From Streptomyces jeddahensis (GTDB taxonomy: Bacteria > Actinomycetota > Actinomycetes > Streptomycetales > Streptomycetaceae), in NCBI RefSeq assembly GCF_001642995.1, contig NZ_LOHS01000072.1:62001-126000 (forward strand): a DNA stretch of 64,000 nucleotides, in the 5' to 3' direction. The notes beneath the pieces were generated by a model, which saw only the letters and a list, made by a program, of their open reading frames with translations, was not told where the DNA came from and ran no database searches. The position numbers were made by a program, and so were the translations under genes. Shown piece after piece: positions 9,461 to 18,707 of this stretch. Position 1 is the stretch's first letter. The number at the start of each line of letters is the position of its first letter.

Positions 9461-10055
9461 GTTCCTCGGCTATCTCGAGTCCCGCAAGAACCTCACCGGC
9501 AGCGCCTGCGGGCTGGTGGGTGTGGTGCTGACCTTCACGGGCGTTGCGGGCCCGTACTGGCCCGTCGTCGTCGCGGGGCTGTACGGCGCGGGCGCCCTCA
9601 TCGCCCCGCCGGAGCGGCCGCCGCTGCCGGACTTCCCGGACCCGTCCGCCCAGCTCGACGAGGTGCGCGGCGACTTCGGCACGCTGCTGGAGTACCTGCG
9701 CGGAGTCGAACTCCCGCCCGCCGCGTCCGGACGGCTCACCGAACTGACCGACCTCCTTGCGGCGCTGCTGGAGCCCGGCTGGGTCGCCGAGGTGCTGGCC
9801 CAGGACCCCGAAGGCGTGCACGCGCTCTCGCGGGCCGTGCGGCAGGACATCCCGGAGGCCGTCGACACCTTCGTCCGCACCCGGTGGTGGACTCGGCTGA
9901 CACCCGGCCAGGAACCGCCGGAACGCCACCTGGAACGGCAGTTGACGCTGCTCCAGAAGGAGGCCGAGCGGCTGGCGGCGGGGCTGCGAGAGACGGAGGC
10001 CCGCCGCCAGGAGTCCCATACCCGGTATCTGGAGGAGCGGGGCGGGACTTACTGA
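9447..10055 (+). CDS. XpaC-like membrane protein with C-terminal coiled coil
   Basis: The 202-aa protein begins at GTG inside the VWA gene. It has two closely spaced hydrophobic segments (residues ~15-32 and ~35-52), then a long helical part ending in a charged coiled coil (RHLERQLTLLQKEAERLAAGLRE). This topology, and its place beside TelA, matches the XpaC partner of TelA/YceH in Bacillus. Sequence identity to XpaC is not obvious by eye, so the name is an inference from architecture and context. It is the last gene of the operon and converges on the beta-propeller gene 10 bp away. Confidence 0.65.
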   Translation: MATSKFLGYLESRKNLTGSACGLVGVVLTFTGVAGPYWPVVVAGLYGAGALIAPPERPPLPDFPDPSAQLDEVRGDFGTLLEYLRGVELPPAASGRLTELTDLLAALLEPGWVAEVLAQDPEGVHALSRAVRQDIPEAVDTFVRTRWWTRLTPGQEPPERHLERQLTLLQKEAERLAAGLRETEARRQESHTRYLEERGGTY

Positions 10056-10065
10056 CCCGGCGGGG

Positions 10066-11796
10066 TCACCGCCTGACGTACACCGTCGCCGAGGCGGTGG
10101 ACCCGCTGTGCAGGTCGTCGCCCGGCCAGCTGACCGTGTAGGTCACCTCGCGCCGGGCGCGCGGTATGTCGTTGATCGTGAAGGTGCCGTCCGCGGCGAC
10201 GGTCACCGACGACAGGGTGCCGGTGCCGAGGCTGTCGGTCCGCTCGACCTTGAGCACCGCCCGGTCCGGCAGCGCCTTGCCCTGCGCGGTGAAGGTGCCG
10301 GTGATCTCGATGCCCGTGCTCATCGAGGCCTCCTCGGGGGCGGTGAGCGCGATCGAGGTGGGCGCCTTGCCGACGGACACCGTGGTGGTGACGTCCTCGG
10401 CGGGGCGGTGGGTCAGGTCGCCGAGGAAGGACACCGTGTAGGTGGCGTCGCCGACGAGGTCCGGCTCGTCGAGGACGGTGAAGGTGCCGTCGTCCTTGAC
10501 GGTGAAGGTGCCCAGGTCATGGGTGCCGTTCGCGTCGGTGCGGGTCGCCTTGACCTTCAGGGGCTCGGCGGGCGCCGGGCCGTCCTGCTCCAGCTTGCCC
10601 CGCACGGCCAGCGGCTCGCCGGCGGTGGCCTGGGCGGGGCTGTGGGTGAGGCCGCCGGTGAAGCGGGCGTCGTACTGGACCGCCGGCGGCTGGATGATGT
10701 GCAGCCAGTACTGGCTGCCGGCCGTGTTGGTGGTCACCGCGAACAGCCGAGAGCCGTCCGCCGACCACTCCATGCCGCGCGGCACGACCTTGTCACCGTC
10801 GAGGCTGCCCTCGAAGACGAACTCCAGCGGCGCCGTCGCGTCCGTCGGGTCGGCCGGCTGCACCAGCAGGTCGGGAGTGGAGCCGGTGGCCGAGGCGCCG
10901 CGCGCGATGTACTTGCCGTCGCCGCTGAAGGCGACCGAGCTGGCGGTGGCTCCGGACGGCAGCGCCTGGTAGCCGGTGGCCGCGTCGGACAGGTCGTCGG
11001 CGTTCAGCAGCCGGGTGCCGTAGGCGGCGTCGGCGACGGCGACCTTGGCGCCGTCCGGGGAGAACGCCATGTCCTTGAAGTCCAGGGCGCCCTTGCCCTC
11101 GCTGTCGGCGAAGCGGCGGGCGGCATTGCGTACGAGGCTGTCGCCGCTGGTGTCGAAGACCGTGACGAAGGGGTTGGCCGCGTTCGCGTTGAGCGGCTGG
11201 CCCATGAGCATCCTGTTGCCGGGGCCGGCCTCCAGCTGGAGCTCGCCGGAGTCGTTCCAGCCGGTGCGGGTGAGGGCGCCGTTGACGACCCCGTCCACGT
11301 AGGTACTGGCGGTGGCGCACTGGCCGACGTACTGCGAGTACGGCGTCGTGAAGTACAACTGGCCGCCGGAGTAGGCGAGATCACGACCGCAGGTGTCGGT
11401 GCTCGCGTAGGAGACGTGGGTCTTCTGGAAGGTGGTGGTGTCGTACGACTCGATCCGGTCCCGCAGACCGGCGTAGACCTTGGCCCCGTCGGCGCTCAGC
11501 GCCAGACCCGAGACGTGGTAGGTCGTGGTGATCGTCGTGAGGCGTTCGCCCTGAAAGTTGTAGACGGCGATGATGCCGCTGTTACCGGAGTAGCTGGTGC
11601 TGCTGTCCGCGACGAAGACCCGTTCGTGGACGTTGTCGACGGCCAGCGCCGAGTACGACGAGATCGGCAACTTGACCACGGCGTCCGAGGCCGCCGCGTG
11701 CGCCGCGGGTGCGGCGGCGACAGTCAGGCCGGTCCCGGCGAGAGTGGCGGCGAGCAGCGTGGCCGCCAGACGTCTGGGACGGTGTGCAGTATTCAA
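10066..11796 (-). CDS. Secreted beta-propeller protein with two Ig-like repeats
   Basis: The likely start is TTG at 11796, preceded by GGGGGG; GTG at 11829 is the alternative. A Sec signal peptide ends near AAPAAHAAA. The mature part has YncE/WD-like propeller blades (LALSADGAKVYAG, DMAFSPDGAKVAVAD, SVAFSGDGKYIARG, GMEWSADGSRLFA). Two C-terminal Ig-like modules of about 90 aa follow, each with a GTFTVxDDGTFTV-type strand pair and ending YTVSFLGD/YTVSWPGD. No catalytic motif or sortase signal is visible. An extracellular binding or surface role is inferred. It shares a short convergent gap with the TelA operon. Confidence 0.8.
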   Translation of the reverse strand: MNTAHRPRRLAATLLAATLAGTGLTVAAAPAAHAAASDAVVKLPISSYSALAVDNVHERVFVADSSTSYSGNSGIIAVYNFQGERLTTITTTYHVSGLALSADGAKVYAGLRDRIESYDTTTFQKTHVSYASTDTCGRDLAYSGGQLYFTTPYSQYVGQCATASTYVDGVVNGALTRTGWNDSGELQLEAGPGNRMLMGQPLNANAANPFVTVFDTSGDSLVRNAARRFADSEGKGALDFKDMAFSPDGAKVAVADAAYGTRLLNADDLSDAATGYQALPSGATASSVAFSGDGKYIARGASATGSTPDLLVQPADPTDATAPLEFVFEGSLDGDKVVPRGMEWSADGSRLFAVTTNTAGSQYWLHIIQPPAVQYDARFTGGLTHSPAQATAGEPLAVRGKLEQDGPAPAEPLKVKATRTDANGTHDLGTFTVKDDGTFTVLDEPDLVGDATYTVSFLGDLTHRPAEDVTTTVSVGKAPTSIALTAPEEASMSTGIEITGTFTAQGKALPDRAVLKVERTDSLGTGTLSSVTVAADGTFTINDIPRARREVTYTVSWPGDDLHSGSTASATVYVRR

Positions 11797-11913
11797 CTGT
11801 GCCCCCCACAGGCTGTGTTCAGCGCCCACTGGGATCAGTGATGCGCCTGCGATGAGTATGAAACAGCCGTGAAGATCCGGTACGCAAGGGGGACTTGAGT
11901 GAACAAAAGCAAC

Positions 11914-11939
11914 GGCCCCGCACGCCGTTGTGCGGGGCC
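11914..11939 (-). terminator. Terminator of pckG
   Basis: A 10-bp GC stem (GGCCCCGCAC and complement) with a 6-nt loop. On the minus strand it is followed by GTTGCTTTTGTTC, a real U-rich run and so a classical intrinsic terminator. It lies 125 bp past the pckG stop. Confidence 0.75.
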
Positions 11940-12063
11940 CTGCCGGTACGGGGTTGCCTCTTCCGAGCGTTCGTGCGGTCGGAGGAGGACCCCACCGCGG
12001 CCGGCCGTGGCGACATCGCGGGTCAGGGCAAGGTCAGGCCGGCCGCGGAGTTCAGGGGACTGC

Positions 12064-13896
12064 TCAGCCCAGGCGCTCCACCAGCGCCCGGTACTCGTCC
12101 CACAGCTCCTTGGGCGTGTGGTCGCCGAAGGTGTTCAGGTGCTCGGGGACCAGGGCTGCCTCCTCGCGCCAGACCTCCTTGTCGACCGTGAGGAGGAAGT
12201 CCAGGTCCTCGTCGGCCAGTTCCAGGCCCTTGGTGTCCAGGGCCTCCTTCGTCGGCAGGATGCCGATCGGCGTCTCGACGCCCTCGGCCTTGCCCTCGAG
12301 GCGCTCGACGATCCACTTCAGGACGCGGCTGTTCTCGCCGAAGCCCGGCCAGACGAACTTGCCTTCGTCGTTCTTGCGGAACCAGTTGACGTAGTAGATC
12401 TTCGGGAGCTTCGACTGGTCCTTGTCCTTGGCGACGTCGACCCAGTGCCCCATGTAGTCGCCCATGTTGTAGCCGCAGAACGGCAGCATCGCGAACGGGT
12501 CGCGGCGCAGCTCGCCGACCTTGCCCTCGGCGGCGGCGGTCTTCTCGGACGCGACGTTGGCGCCGAGGAACACGCCGTGGTTCCAGTCGAAGGACTCCGT
12601 CACCAGCGGGACCGCGGAGGCGCGGCGGCCGCCGAAGAGGATCGCCGAGATCGGCACGCCCTTCGGGTCCTCCCACTCGGGCGCGATGATCGGGCACTGC
12701 GAGGCCGGGACGGTGAAGCGGGCGTTCGGGTGGGCGGCCGGGGTCTCCGACTCCGGCGTCCAGTCGTTGCCCTTCCAGTCGGTGAGATGAGCCGGGGTCT
12801 CCTCGGTCATCCCCTCCCACCAGATGTCGTTGTCGTCCGTCAGCGCGACGTTCGTGAAGACCGAGTTGCCCCACAGCGTCTTCATCGCGTTGGCGTTGGT
12901 GTGCTCGCCGGTGCCGGGCGCGACACCGAAGAAGCCCGCCTCGGGGTTGATCGCGTAGAGCCGGCCGTCCTCGCCGAACCGCATCCAGGCGATGTCGTCG
13001 CCGATGGTCTCCACGGTCCAGCCGGAGATCGTCGGCTCCAGCATGGCCAGGTTGGTCTTGCCGCACGCGGACGGGAAGGCCGCCGCGACGTACTTGGACT
13101 CGCCCTGCGGCGGCGTGAGCTTGAGGATCAGCATGTGCTCGGCGAGCCAGCCCTCGTCACGCGCCATGACGGAGGCGATGCGCAGGGCGTAGCACTTCTT
13201 GCCGAGCAGCGCGTTGCCGCCGTAGCCGGAGCCGTACGACCAGATCTCGCGGCTCTCCGGGAAGTGCGAGATGTACTTGGTGGAGTTGCACGGCCACGGA
13301 ACGTCCTGCTGGCCCGGCTCCAGCGGCGCGCCCAGGGTGTGGACGGCCTTCACGAAGAAGCCCTCGGAGCCGAGCTCGTCGAGGACCGGCTGGCCCATGC
13401 GCGTCATCGTGCGCATGGACACGGCGACGTACGCGGAGTCCGTGATCTCCACGCCGATCGCGGAGAGCGACGAACCGAGCGGGCCCATGCAGAACGGCAC
13501 CACGTACATGGTCCGGCCGCGCATCGAACCGCGGAAGATACCGCCCTGGCCGTCCCGGCCGGTGAATATCTCACGCATCTCGGCCGGGGCTTTCCAGTGG
13601 TTCGTCGGGCCCGCGTCCTCCTCCTTCTCGGAGCAGATGAAGGTGCGGTCCTCGACCCGGGCGACATCGGTCGGGTCGGAAGCCGCGTAGTACGAGTTCG
13701 GGCGCTTGATCGGGTCGAGCTTCTTGAAGGTGCCCTTGGCGACGAGCTCCTCGCACAGTCGCTCGTACTCGGCCTCGGATCCGTCACACCAGACCACACT
13801 GTCCGGCTGAGTCAGTTCGGCGATCTCGTTGACCCACGAGACCAGTTCCTGATGGCGGGTGGGGACGGTGCTGGGAGCCGCGATGTCGCGCGCCAC
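12064..13896 (-). CDS. pckG: Phosphoenolpyruvate carboxykinase (GTP)
   Basis: The gluconeogenic enzyme converts oxaloacetate and GTP to PEP, CO2 and GDP. At 610 aa it is full length. The P-loop with the hyper-reactive cysteine is visible near residue 275 ([13 protein letters not shown]), as are the nucleotide/metal segment ([17 protein letters not shown]), [10 protein letters not shown] and the C-terminal guanine-contact region ([13 protein letters not shown]). GTG at 13896 is chosen because AGGAG lies 6 bp upstream; the upstream extension is not homologous. The gene is monocistronic, with its own terminator. Confidence 0.95.
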   Translation of the reverse strand: MARDIAAPSTVPTRHQELVSWVNEIAELTQPDSVVWCDGSEAEYERLCEELVAKGTFKKLDPIKRPNSYYAASDPTDVARVEDRTFICSEKEEDAGPTNHWKAPAEMREIFTGRDGQGGIFRGSMRGRTMYVVPFCMGPLGSSLSAIGVEITDSAYVAVSMRTMTRMGQPVLDELGSEGFFVKAVHTLGAPLEPGQQDVPWPCNSTKYISHFPESREIWSYGSGYGGNALLGKKCYALRIASVMARDEGWLAEHMLILKLTPPQGESKYVAAAFPSACGKTNLAMLEPTISGWTVETIGDDIAWMRFGEDGRLYAINPEAGFFGVAPGTGEHTNANAMKTLWGNSVFTNVALTDDNDIWWEGMTEETPAHLTDWKGNDWTPESETPAAHPNARFTVPASQCPIIAPEWEDPKGVPISAILFGGRRASAVPLVTESFDWNHGVFLGANVASEKTAAAEGKVGELRRDPFAMLPFCGYNMGDYMGHWVDVAKDKDQSKLPKIYYVNWFRKNDEGKFVWPGFGENSRVLKWIVERLEGKAEGVETPIGILPTKEALDTKGLELADEDLDFLLTVDKEVWREEAALVPEHLNTFGDHTPKELWDEYRALVERLG

Positions 13897-13965
13897 GGTT
13901 GCTCCTAGAAAGAGGGAATTTTGACTTGGTGCCCCGTGGGGGCTGCGACCCGGATGCTGTGCGCT

Positions 13966-14002
13966 TCGATCATTCGCGAATCCTTCGCTCGATCTTTCGC
14001 GC
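13966..14002. promoter_or_regulatory. Direct repeat in the pckG/hlyIII divergent region
   Basis: TCGATCATTCGCGA (13966-13979) is repeated as TCGATCTTTCGCGC (13989-14002), a 23-bp spacing close to two helical turns, 70-106 bp upstream of the pckG start. It is a candidate operator for carbon control of pckG. Only the repeat itself is seen; the binding factor is unknown. Confidence 0.3.
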
Positions 14003-14157
14003 TCATCCGGTGCCGACCGCACTCATCTGATCATCCGCCGTATTCGCGCATCTGTCCAGACGGCCTCACACCTGAGCGGAGTGACCATCACCACTCTGTG
14101 CCCTTTTGTTCACCGGGAGGCATAGGTGACTTACGGCTCCGTAGGTACGATGCGGCA

Positions 14158-14901
14158 ATGACTGCGCCTGCCGCCGACGCCACCGGGAGTTCAGCGGCCC
14201 CTGAAGGGGGGCCGGCACAGATCCCGCACCAGTCCTCTCAGTCGCCGCTCCAGGCGGCCCTGGCCCCGATGAAGCCGCACCTCCGCGGCTGGCTGCACGC
14301 CGGAATGTTCCCGGCCGTGCTCGTCGCGGGCCTGGTCCTCACCGCCCTCGCCGACTCCACCCGCGGCCGGATCGCCTGCGGCGTCTACGTCCTCACGGCG
14401 TGCCTGCTGTTCGGCGTCAGCGCCCTGTACCACCGCGGCAACTGGGGCCCCCGCGCGGACGGCATCCTGCGCAGACTGGACCACGCGAACATCTTCCTGA
14501 TCATCGCGGGCACCTACACACCGCTGACCCTGCTGCTCCTGCCCGGCGGCAAGGGGCAGTGGCTGCTCTGGGGCATCTGGGCAGCGGCAGCAGCCGGCAT
14601 CGTCTTCCGCGTCTTCTGGGTCGGCGCCCCGCGCTGGCTCTACACCCCCTGCTATCTCGCGATGGGCTGGGCCGCCGTCTTCTTCCTCCCCGACTTCATG
14701 CGCACGGGCGGGATCGCCGTCCTCGTCTGCGTGGTCGTGGGCGGTCTGCTCTACAGCGCGGGCGGCGTGATCTACGGCATCCAGCGCCCCAACCCGTCAC
14801 CCCGGTGGTTCGGCTTCCACGAGGTCTTCCACTCCTTCACCCTCGCGGCGTTCGTCGTGCACTACGTCGGGATCTCCCTGGTGGCGTACCAGCACTCCTG
14901 A
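14158..14901 (+). CDS. Hemolysin III family (PAQR-type) membrane protein
   Basis: The 247-aa protein has a ~45-aa cytoplasmic N-terminus and seven predicted membrane helices. The family signature metal-site residues are present: SALYHRGNW near helix 2, RRLDHANIFLIIAGTYTPL in helix 3 and FHEVFHSFTLAAFVVHY at the end. Bacterial members (TrhA/HlyIII) influence membrane lipid balance; hemolysis is not implied. ATG at 14158 is used; a candidate -10 (TACGAT) just upstream would give a nearly leaderless mRNA. Confidence 0.88.
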   Translation: MTAPAADATGSSAAPEGGPAQIPHQSSQSPLQAALAPMKPHLRGWLHAGMFPAVLVAGLVLTALADSTRGRIACGVYVLTACLLFGVSALYHRGNWGPRADGILRRLDHANIFLIIAGTYTPLTLLLLPGGKGQWLLWGIWAAAAAGIVFRVFWVGAPRWLYTPCYLAMGWAAVFFLPDFMRTGGIAVLVCVVVGGLLYSAGGVIYGIQRPNPSPRWFGFHEVFHSFTLAAFVVHYVGISLVAYQHS

Positions 14902-14999
14902 CCGCGCCCGTACGCCCCGACCGCGGCCCGTACGCCCTGGCGGCGCCGCGTACGCCCGTACGGAACGTGAAGCAATCTCCACCCGAGAGTGACATGGAC

Positions 15000-15010
15000 C
15001 ACTGACAGTG
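15000..15010. promoter_or_regulatory. Candidate operator upstream of tetR-like gene
   Basis: CACTGACAGTG is a perfect 5-1-5 inverted repeat ending 20 bp before the TetR start codon. That suits autorepression. It is short, so chance occurrence is possible. Confidence 0.3.
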
Positions 15011-15030
15011 AGTGGCCGACAATAAGCCGC

Positions 15031-15651
15031 ATGACGGCCGCACGCATCACGTCCCCCGCCGAACGCCCGCAACTGGGCCTCCGTGAACGGAAGAAGATCA
15101 AGACCCGGGCGGCGATCCGCGAGGCGGCCTACCGGCTGATCAGCGAGCAGGGATACGACGCGACGACGATCGAGCAGATAGCCGACGCCGCCGAGGTGTC
15201 GCCGTCCACTGTCTTCCGGTACTTCCCGACCAAGGAGGACATCGTCCTCACGGACGAGTACGACCCGGTCCTCGAACAGGAGATGAGGGCCCGGCCCGAG
15301 GACGAGCCGCTGTTCGACTCCCTGCGCCACGTCCTGCGGAAGGTCGTCGGGTTCGGCTTCGAGGAGGAGCCCGCCGTGTCCCGGCTGCGGACGCGGCTGA
15401 TGGTGGACGTGCCCGCCGTGCGGTCCCGGACGACGGAGAGCATGCAGGTCACCGGCCGCCTGCTGCGCCGGGCCATCGCCCGGCGCACCGGCCGCGACAC
15501 CGGCGACCTCGAGGTACGCGTCCTCGCCACGGCGATCGTCGGCGCCCTGCTCGAGACCAGCCTCTACTGGGCCGAACACGACCACCAGGACGATCTGCCC
15601 GACCTCCTGGACCGGGCGCTGAGCACGCTCGAGGGCAGCCTGGTGCGCTGA
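15031..15651 (+). CDS. TetR/AcrR family transcriptional regulator
   Basis: The 206-aa protein has the canonical N-terminal TetR DNA-binding domain (residues ~22-68): RAAIREAAYRLISEQGYDAT, then the recognition helix in VSPSTVFRYFPTKEDIV. The remaining helical domain binds an unknown effector and mediates dimerisation; its MRARPEDEPLFDSLRHVL start is typical of the AcrR-like acyl-responsive group in Streptomyces. No transporter is adjacent, so the target is not apparent. A palindrome just upstream may be its autoregulatory site. ATG at 15031 is the first start that keeps the domain intact. Confidence 0.9.
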   Translation: MTAARITSPAERPQLGLRERKKIKTRAAIREAAYRLISEQGYDATTIEQIADAAEVSPSTVFRYFPTKEDIVLTDEYDPVLEQEMRARPEDEPLFDSLRHVLRKVVGFGFEEEPAVSRLRTRLMVDVPAVRSRTTESMQVTGRLLRRAIARRTGRDTGDLEVRVLATAIVGALLETSLYWAEHDHQDDLPDLLDRALSTLEGSLVR

Positions 15652-15754
15652 GGGGCGGTCGTTGTGCGGTGAGGGCCAGGGGTTGGGCCACCAGGCCGCC
15701 GGGCCACCCGGGAAAGACAGGCAATGGCCCCGGATCACATGACATTCTGAGCGC

Positions 15755-16477
15755 GTGAACGGACCCGAGATCCAGGTGGACTTCGCCCCCGAGCTGGGCA
15801 CATTCGTACCGGCCGGGCGGCGCGGACGCCCCACGCGGCTCGTCACCGACGGCGCCTCGACGCTCGGGCATGTCATCGAGTCGGCCGGTGTGCCACTGAC
15901 CGAGGTGGGCGGCCTCGTCGTGGACGGCCGCGAGGTCACCGTCGCGCACATCCCCACGGCCGGGGAGTCCGTCGAGGTGCGCGCCGTCGAGCGCCCGCAG
16001 CAGGTGCCGGGCGCGCCCCTCCGCTTCCTGCTCGACGTCCATCTGGGCACGCTGGCCCGGCGGCTGCGGCTGCTCGGCGTCGACGCGGCGTACGACTCCG
16101 CGGACCCCGGGGACGCCGCGCTCGCCACCCAGTCCGCGGCCGAGCGCCGCGTGCTCCTCAGCCGCGACCGGGGGCTGCTGCGCCGCCGCGAGCTGTGGGC
16201 CGGCGCGTACGTCTACAGCGACCGCCCCGACGACCAGCTGCGCGACGTGCTGGGCCGCTTCGCCCCGGAGCTGCGCCCGTGGACCCGGTGCATCGCATGC
16301 AACGGCACCCTGCGCGACGCCCGCAAGGAAGAGGTCGCCACCCTTCTCCAGGGCGGCACCCAGCGGACGTACGACGTGTTCGCACAGTGCGTGGAATGCG
16401 ACCGCGTGTACTGGCGGGGCGCCCACCACGACCGCCTGGACCGCATCGTGGGAAGCGCCGTAGCCGAGTTCGGCTGA
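15755..16477 (+). CDS. Mut7-C RNase (PIN-like) domain protein with N-terminal ubiquitin-like domain
   Basis: The 240-aa protein has a beta-grasp/ThiS-like domain at residues ~5-85 (VDGREVTVAHIPTAGESVEV). A Mut7-C domain follows at ~90-235: RFLLDVHLGTLARRLRLLG, acidic PIN-type residues in RVLLSRDRGLL, and a C-terminal zinc ribbon with two CxxC pairs (RCIACNGTL, QCVECDRVY). The domain is predicted to be a ribonuclease, as in Mut-7-related proteins. GTG at 15755 gives the complete first domain. The gene appears monocistronic; a repeat-rich region follows. Confidence 0.85.
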   Translation: MNGPEIQVDFAPELGTFVPAGRRGRPTRLVTDGASTLGHVIESAGVPLTEVGGLVVDGREVTVAHIPTAGESVEVRAVERPQQVPGAPLRFLLDVHLGTLARRLRLLGVDAAYDSADPGDAALATQSAAERRVLLSRDRGLLRRRELWAGAYVYSDRPDDQLRDVLGRFAPELRPWTRCIACNGTLRDARKEEVATLLQGGTQRTYDVFAQCVECDRVYWRGAHHDRLDRIVGSAVAEFG

Positions 16478-16479
16478 GC

Positions 16480-16590
16480 GCGGTTTGTGGGCGGGCACCG
16501 TGGTTTGTGGGCAGGCTTCGTGGTTTGTGGGCAGGCTTCGTGGTTTGTGGGCAGGCGTTCCGCAGGGCGGAACGGGTGGGCACAAACCAC
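16480..16590. repeat. Tandem 20-bp repeats joined to a hairpin of a dispersed palindromic repeat
   Basis: Four tandem 20-bp units occupy 16480-16559 (consensus GTGGTTTGTGGGCAGGCTTC). The last continues into an 8-bp hairpin CGTTCCGC-AGG-GCGGAACG (16556-16574) and then CACAAACCAC (16581-16590), which pairs with the repeat start GTGGTTTGTG. The same core hairpin occurs at 36974-37016. It lies between the convergent Mut7-C and DUF255 genes, so it may also stop transcription. Confidence 0.8.
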
Positions 16591-16624
16591 CCACCGGGCC
16601 GCAGACGCCGCTACGACAGGGGCC

Positions 16625-18661
16625 CTAGGGGCCCACCGCGCCCACGGCCACCCGAAGCCGCTCCACATCCGTCGTCGGCGCATCACACGTGAAGTTCCGG
16701 CACACATACGCGGCCGGCCTCCCATCGACCAGCGGCCGCCCGCCAAGCAGCGGCATCTCGTCGTTGCCGGCCTCGCCAACAGCGACAACCGCCCCCGGCG
16801 CCGTACCCAGAAGCGCGGCCCGATGCAGCTTGCCCGTGGCCGGGTCGTCCACCGGCCCGACGACGGCGACCTCGCGCGGCCCGTCGAGCAGTGCCTCCGC
16901 CACGGCGAGCCCATGCCCGATGAACCGCGGCACCCGCGGCCCCAGCACCTTCACCACGCCCAACGCCCGCTCGGCAGCCGCACGATGCGGCTCGGACCCC
17001 GTCTGGGCCGCATAGGACAGCAGCGCCCCGGCAGCAGCCGTCCACCCCGACGGCGCCGCATTGTCCGTCGGGTCCTGCGGACGCCGGATCAGCCGCTCGG
17101 CGTCCGCTGCCGTGTCGTACAGCTCTCCGTTCTCGCCCGCGAACTGCACCAGCACGTGGTCCAGCAGGAACCCTGCGAACTCCAGCCACACGCCCTCGCC
17201 GGTCACGGACGCCAGAGCGAGGAACCCCTCGGCGACGTCCGCGTAGTCCTCGAGGACGCCCGCGTTGGACCCCACCCGGCCGTCCTTCGACGTACGGGCG
17301 AGCCGCGCGTGGTCATCCATGTGGAGGCGTACGAGCAGGTCGGCCGCCCCGATCGCGGCCTCGACGAGATCGGGCCGGTCGAAGTACGCGCCGGTCTCCG
17401 CGAGCGCGGCGATCGCGAGGCCGTTCCAGGCGGCGACCACCTTGTCGTCGCGGCCGGGCGCGGGGCGCTGCTCCCGCGCGGCGAACAGACGCGCACGCAC
17501 GGAGCCGAGCCGAGCGGCATCCACCACACCCTCCCGCTGCGGAAGCTGGAGCACCGAGGCACCCTCCTCGAAGGTCCCCTCCTCGGTCACCCCGAAGTGA
17601 GCGGCCGCGAGCTCGGCGTCCTCATTCCCCAGCACCTCCCGCAGCTGCGCGGGCGTCCACGCGTAGTACGCCCCCTCGACATGCCGCCCTGTGCCGTCAT
17701 CACTGTCGGCATCCAGCGCCGACGCAAACCCACCCTCGCTCGTCCGCAGCTCACGCACCATGAAGTCCGCGGTCTCCAGCGCCACGCGCCGCGCGAGATC
17801 CGACCCCGTGGCCCGCCACAGATGCGCGTACACACGGCACAGCAGCGCATTGTCATAGAGCATCTTCTCGAAGTGCGGGGTCACCCACGCACGGTCGACC
17901 GAGTAGCGCGCGAAGCCGCCGCCCAGCTGGTCGTAGATCCCGCCGCGCGCCATCCGCTCACAGGTGTCGGCGGCCATCTGCAGGGCACCCTCCGCACCCG
18001 TGCGGGCGTGGTGCCGCAGCAGGAACTCGATCACCATCGACGGCGGGAACTTCGGCGCGCCGCCGAACCCGCCATACGTCGGGTCGTACTCGCGCGTCAG
18101 CCCGAGCAGCGCCTGCACGAGCTCCTCCTCACCGGGCACCCCCGTGCCCCCGTACGGCAGCTCCCGACCCGCAAGATCCCGCACGATCTTCCCCGCGACC
18201 TCGGCGACCTCGTCGCGCCGCTCGGCCCAGGCCTGCTGCACGCCCTGCAGCACCTGCCGGAACGACGGCATGCCGTGCCGCGGCGCGGGCGGGAAATACG
18301 TCCCGAAATAGAAGGGCTCGGCATCCGGCGTGAGGAACACCGTCATGGGCCACCCACCCTGCCCAGTCGCCGCCTGCACGGCCTCCATGTACACGGCATC
18401 GACGTCGGGCCGCTCCTCACGATCGACCTTGACGCTCACGAAGTGCTCGTTCATGTACGAGGCGACGGCTTCGTCCCTGAAGCTTTCACGTTCAAGGACA
18501 TGGCACCAATGGCAACTCGAATACCCGACGCTCAGGAGTACAGGCACACTCCGCTTGCGCGCCTCCTCGAACGCCTCGGCCGACCAGGGCCACCAGTCGA
18601 CCGGATTGTCTGCGTGCTGGAGCAGGTACGGGGACGTCTCGTGGACCAGGCGATTCGGCAT
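16625..18661 (-). CDS. DUF255/YyaL-type protein (thioredoxin-like domain plus (alpha/alpha)6 barrel)
   Basis: The 678-aa protein begins [20 protein letters not shown], the highly conserved start of the spermatogenesis-associated-20/YyaL family. It carries the thioredoxin-like active site [14 protein letters not shown] (residues ~45-60), followed by [14 protein letters not shown]. The C-terminal two thirds form a glycosidase-like helical barrel ([29 protein letters not shown]). The cellular role is not firmly established. ATG at 18661 fits the family N-terminus and has GGAGG just upstream. The recombinase gene ends 46 bp before it on the same strand. Confidence 0.9.
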   Translation of the reverse strand: MPNRLVHETSPYLLQHADNPVDWWPWSAEAFEEARKRSVPVLLSVGYSSCHWCHVLERESFRDEAVASYMNEHFVSVKVDREERPDVDAVYMEAVQAATGQGGWPMTVFLTPDAEPFYFGTYFPPAPRHGMPSFRQVLQGVQQAWAERRDEVAEVAGKIVRDLAGRELPYGGTGVPGEEELVQALLGLTREYDPTYGGFGGAPKFPPSMVIEFLLRHHARTGAEGALQMAADTCERMARGGIYDQLGGGFARYSVDRAWVTPHFEKMLYDNALLCRVYAHLWRATGSDLARRVALETADFMVRELRTSEGGFASALDADSDDGTGRHVEGAYYAWTPAQLREVLGNEDAELAAAHFGVTEEGTFEEGASVLQLPQREGVVDAARLGSVRARLFAAREQRPAPGRDDKVVAAWNGLAIAALAETGAYFDRPDLVEAAIGAADLLVRLHMDDHARLARTSKDGRVGSNAGVLEDYADVAEGFLALASVTGEGVWLEFAGFLLDHVLVQFAGENGELYDTAADAERLIRRPQDPTDNAAPSGWTAAAGALLSYAAQTGSEPHRAAAERALGVVKVLGPRVPRFIGHGLAVAEALLDGPREVAVVGPVDDPATGKLHRAALLGTAPGAVVAVGEAGNDEMPLLGGRPLVDGRPAAYVCRNFTCDAPTTDVERLRVAVGAVGP

Positions 18662-18707
18662 ACCTCCATCCTGCCCGACACACCTCCCGCCCGGACGTCC
18701 CACGGCC

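Noticed and set aside
16480..16590. Tandem repeats considered as a CRISPR array
   Set aside because: Units are contiguous without spacers and part of a palindromic repeat; no cas genes.
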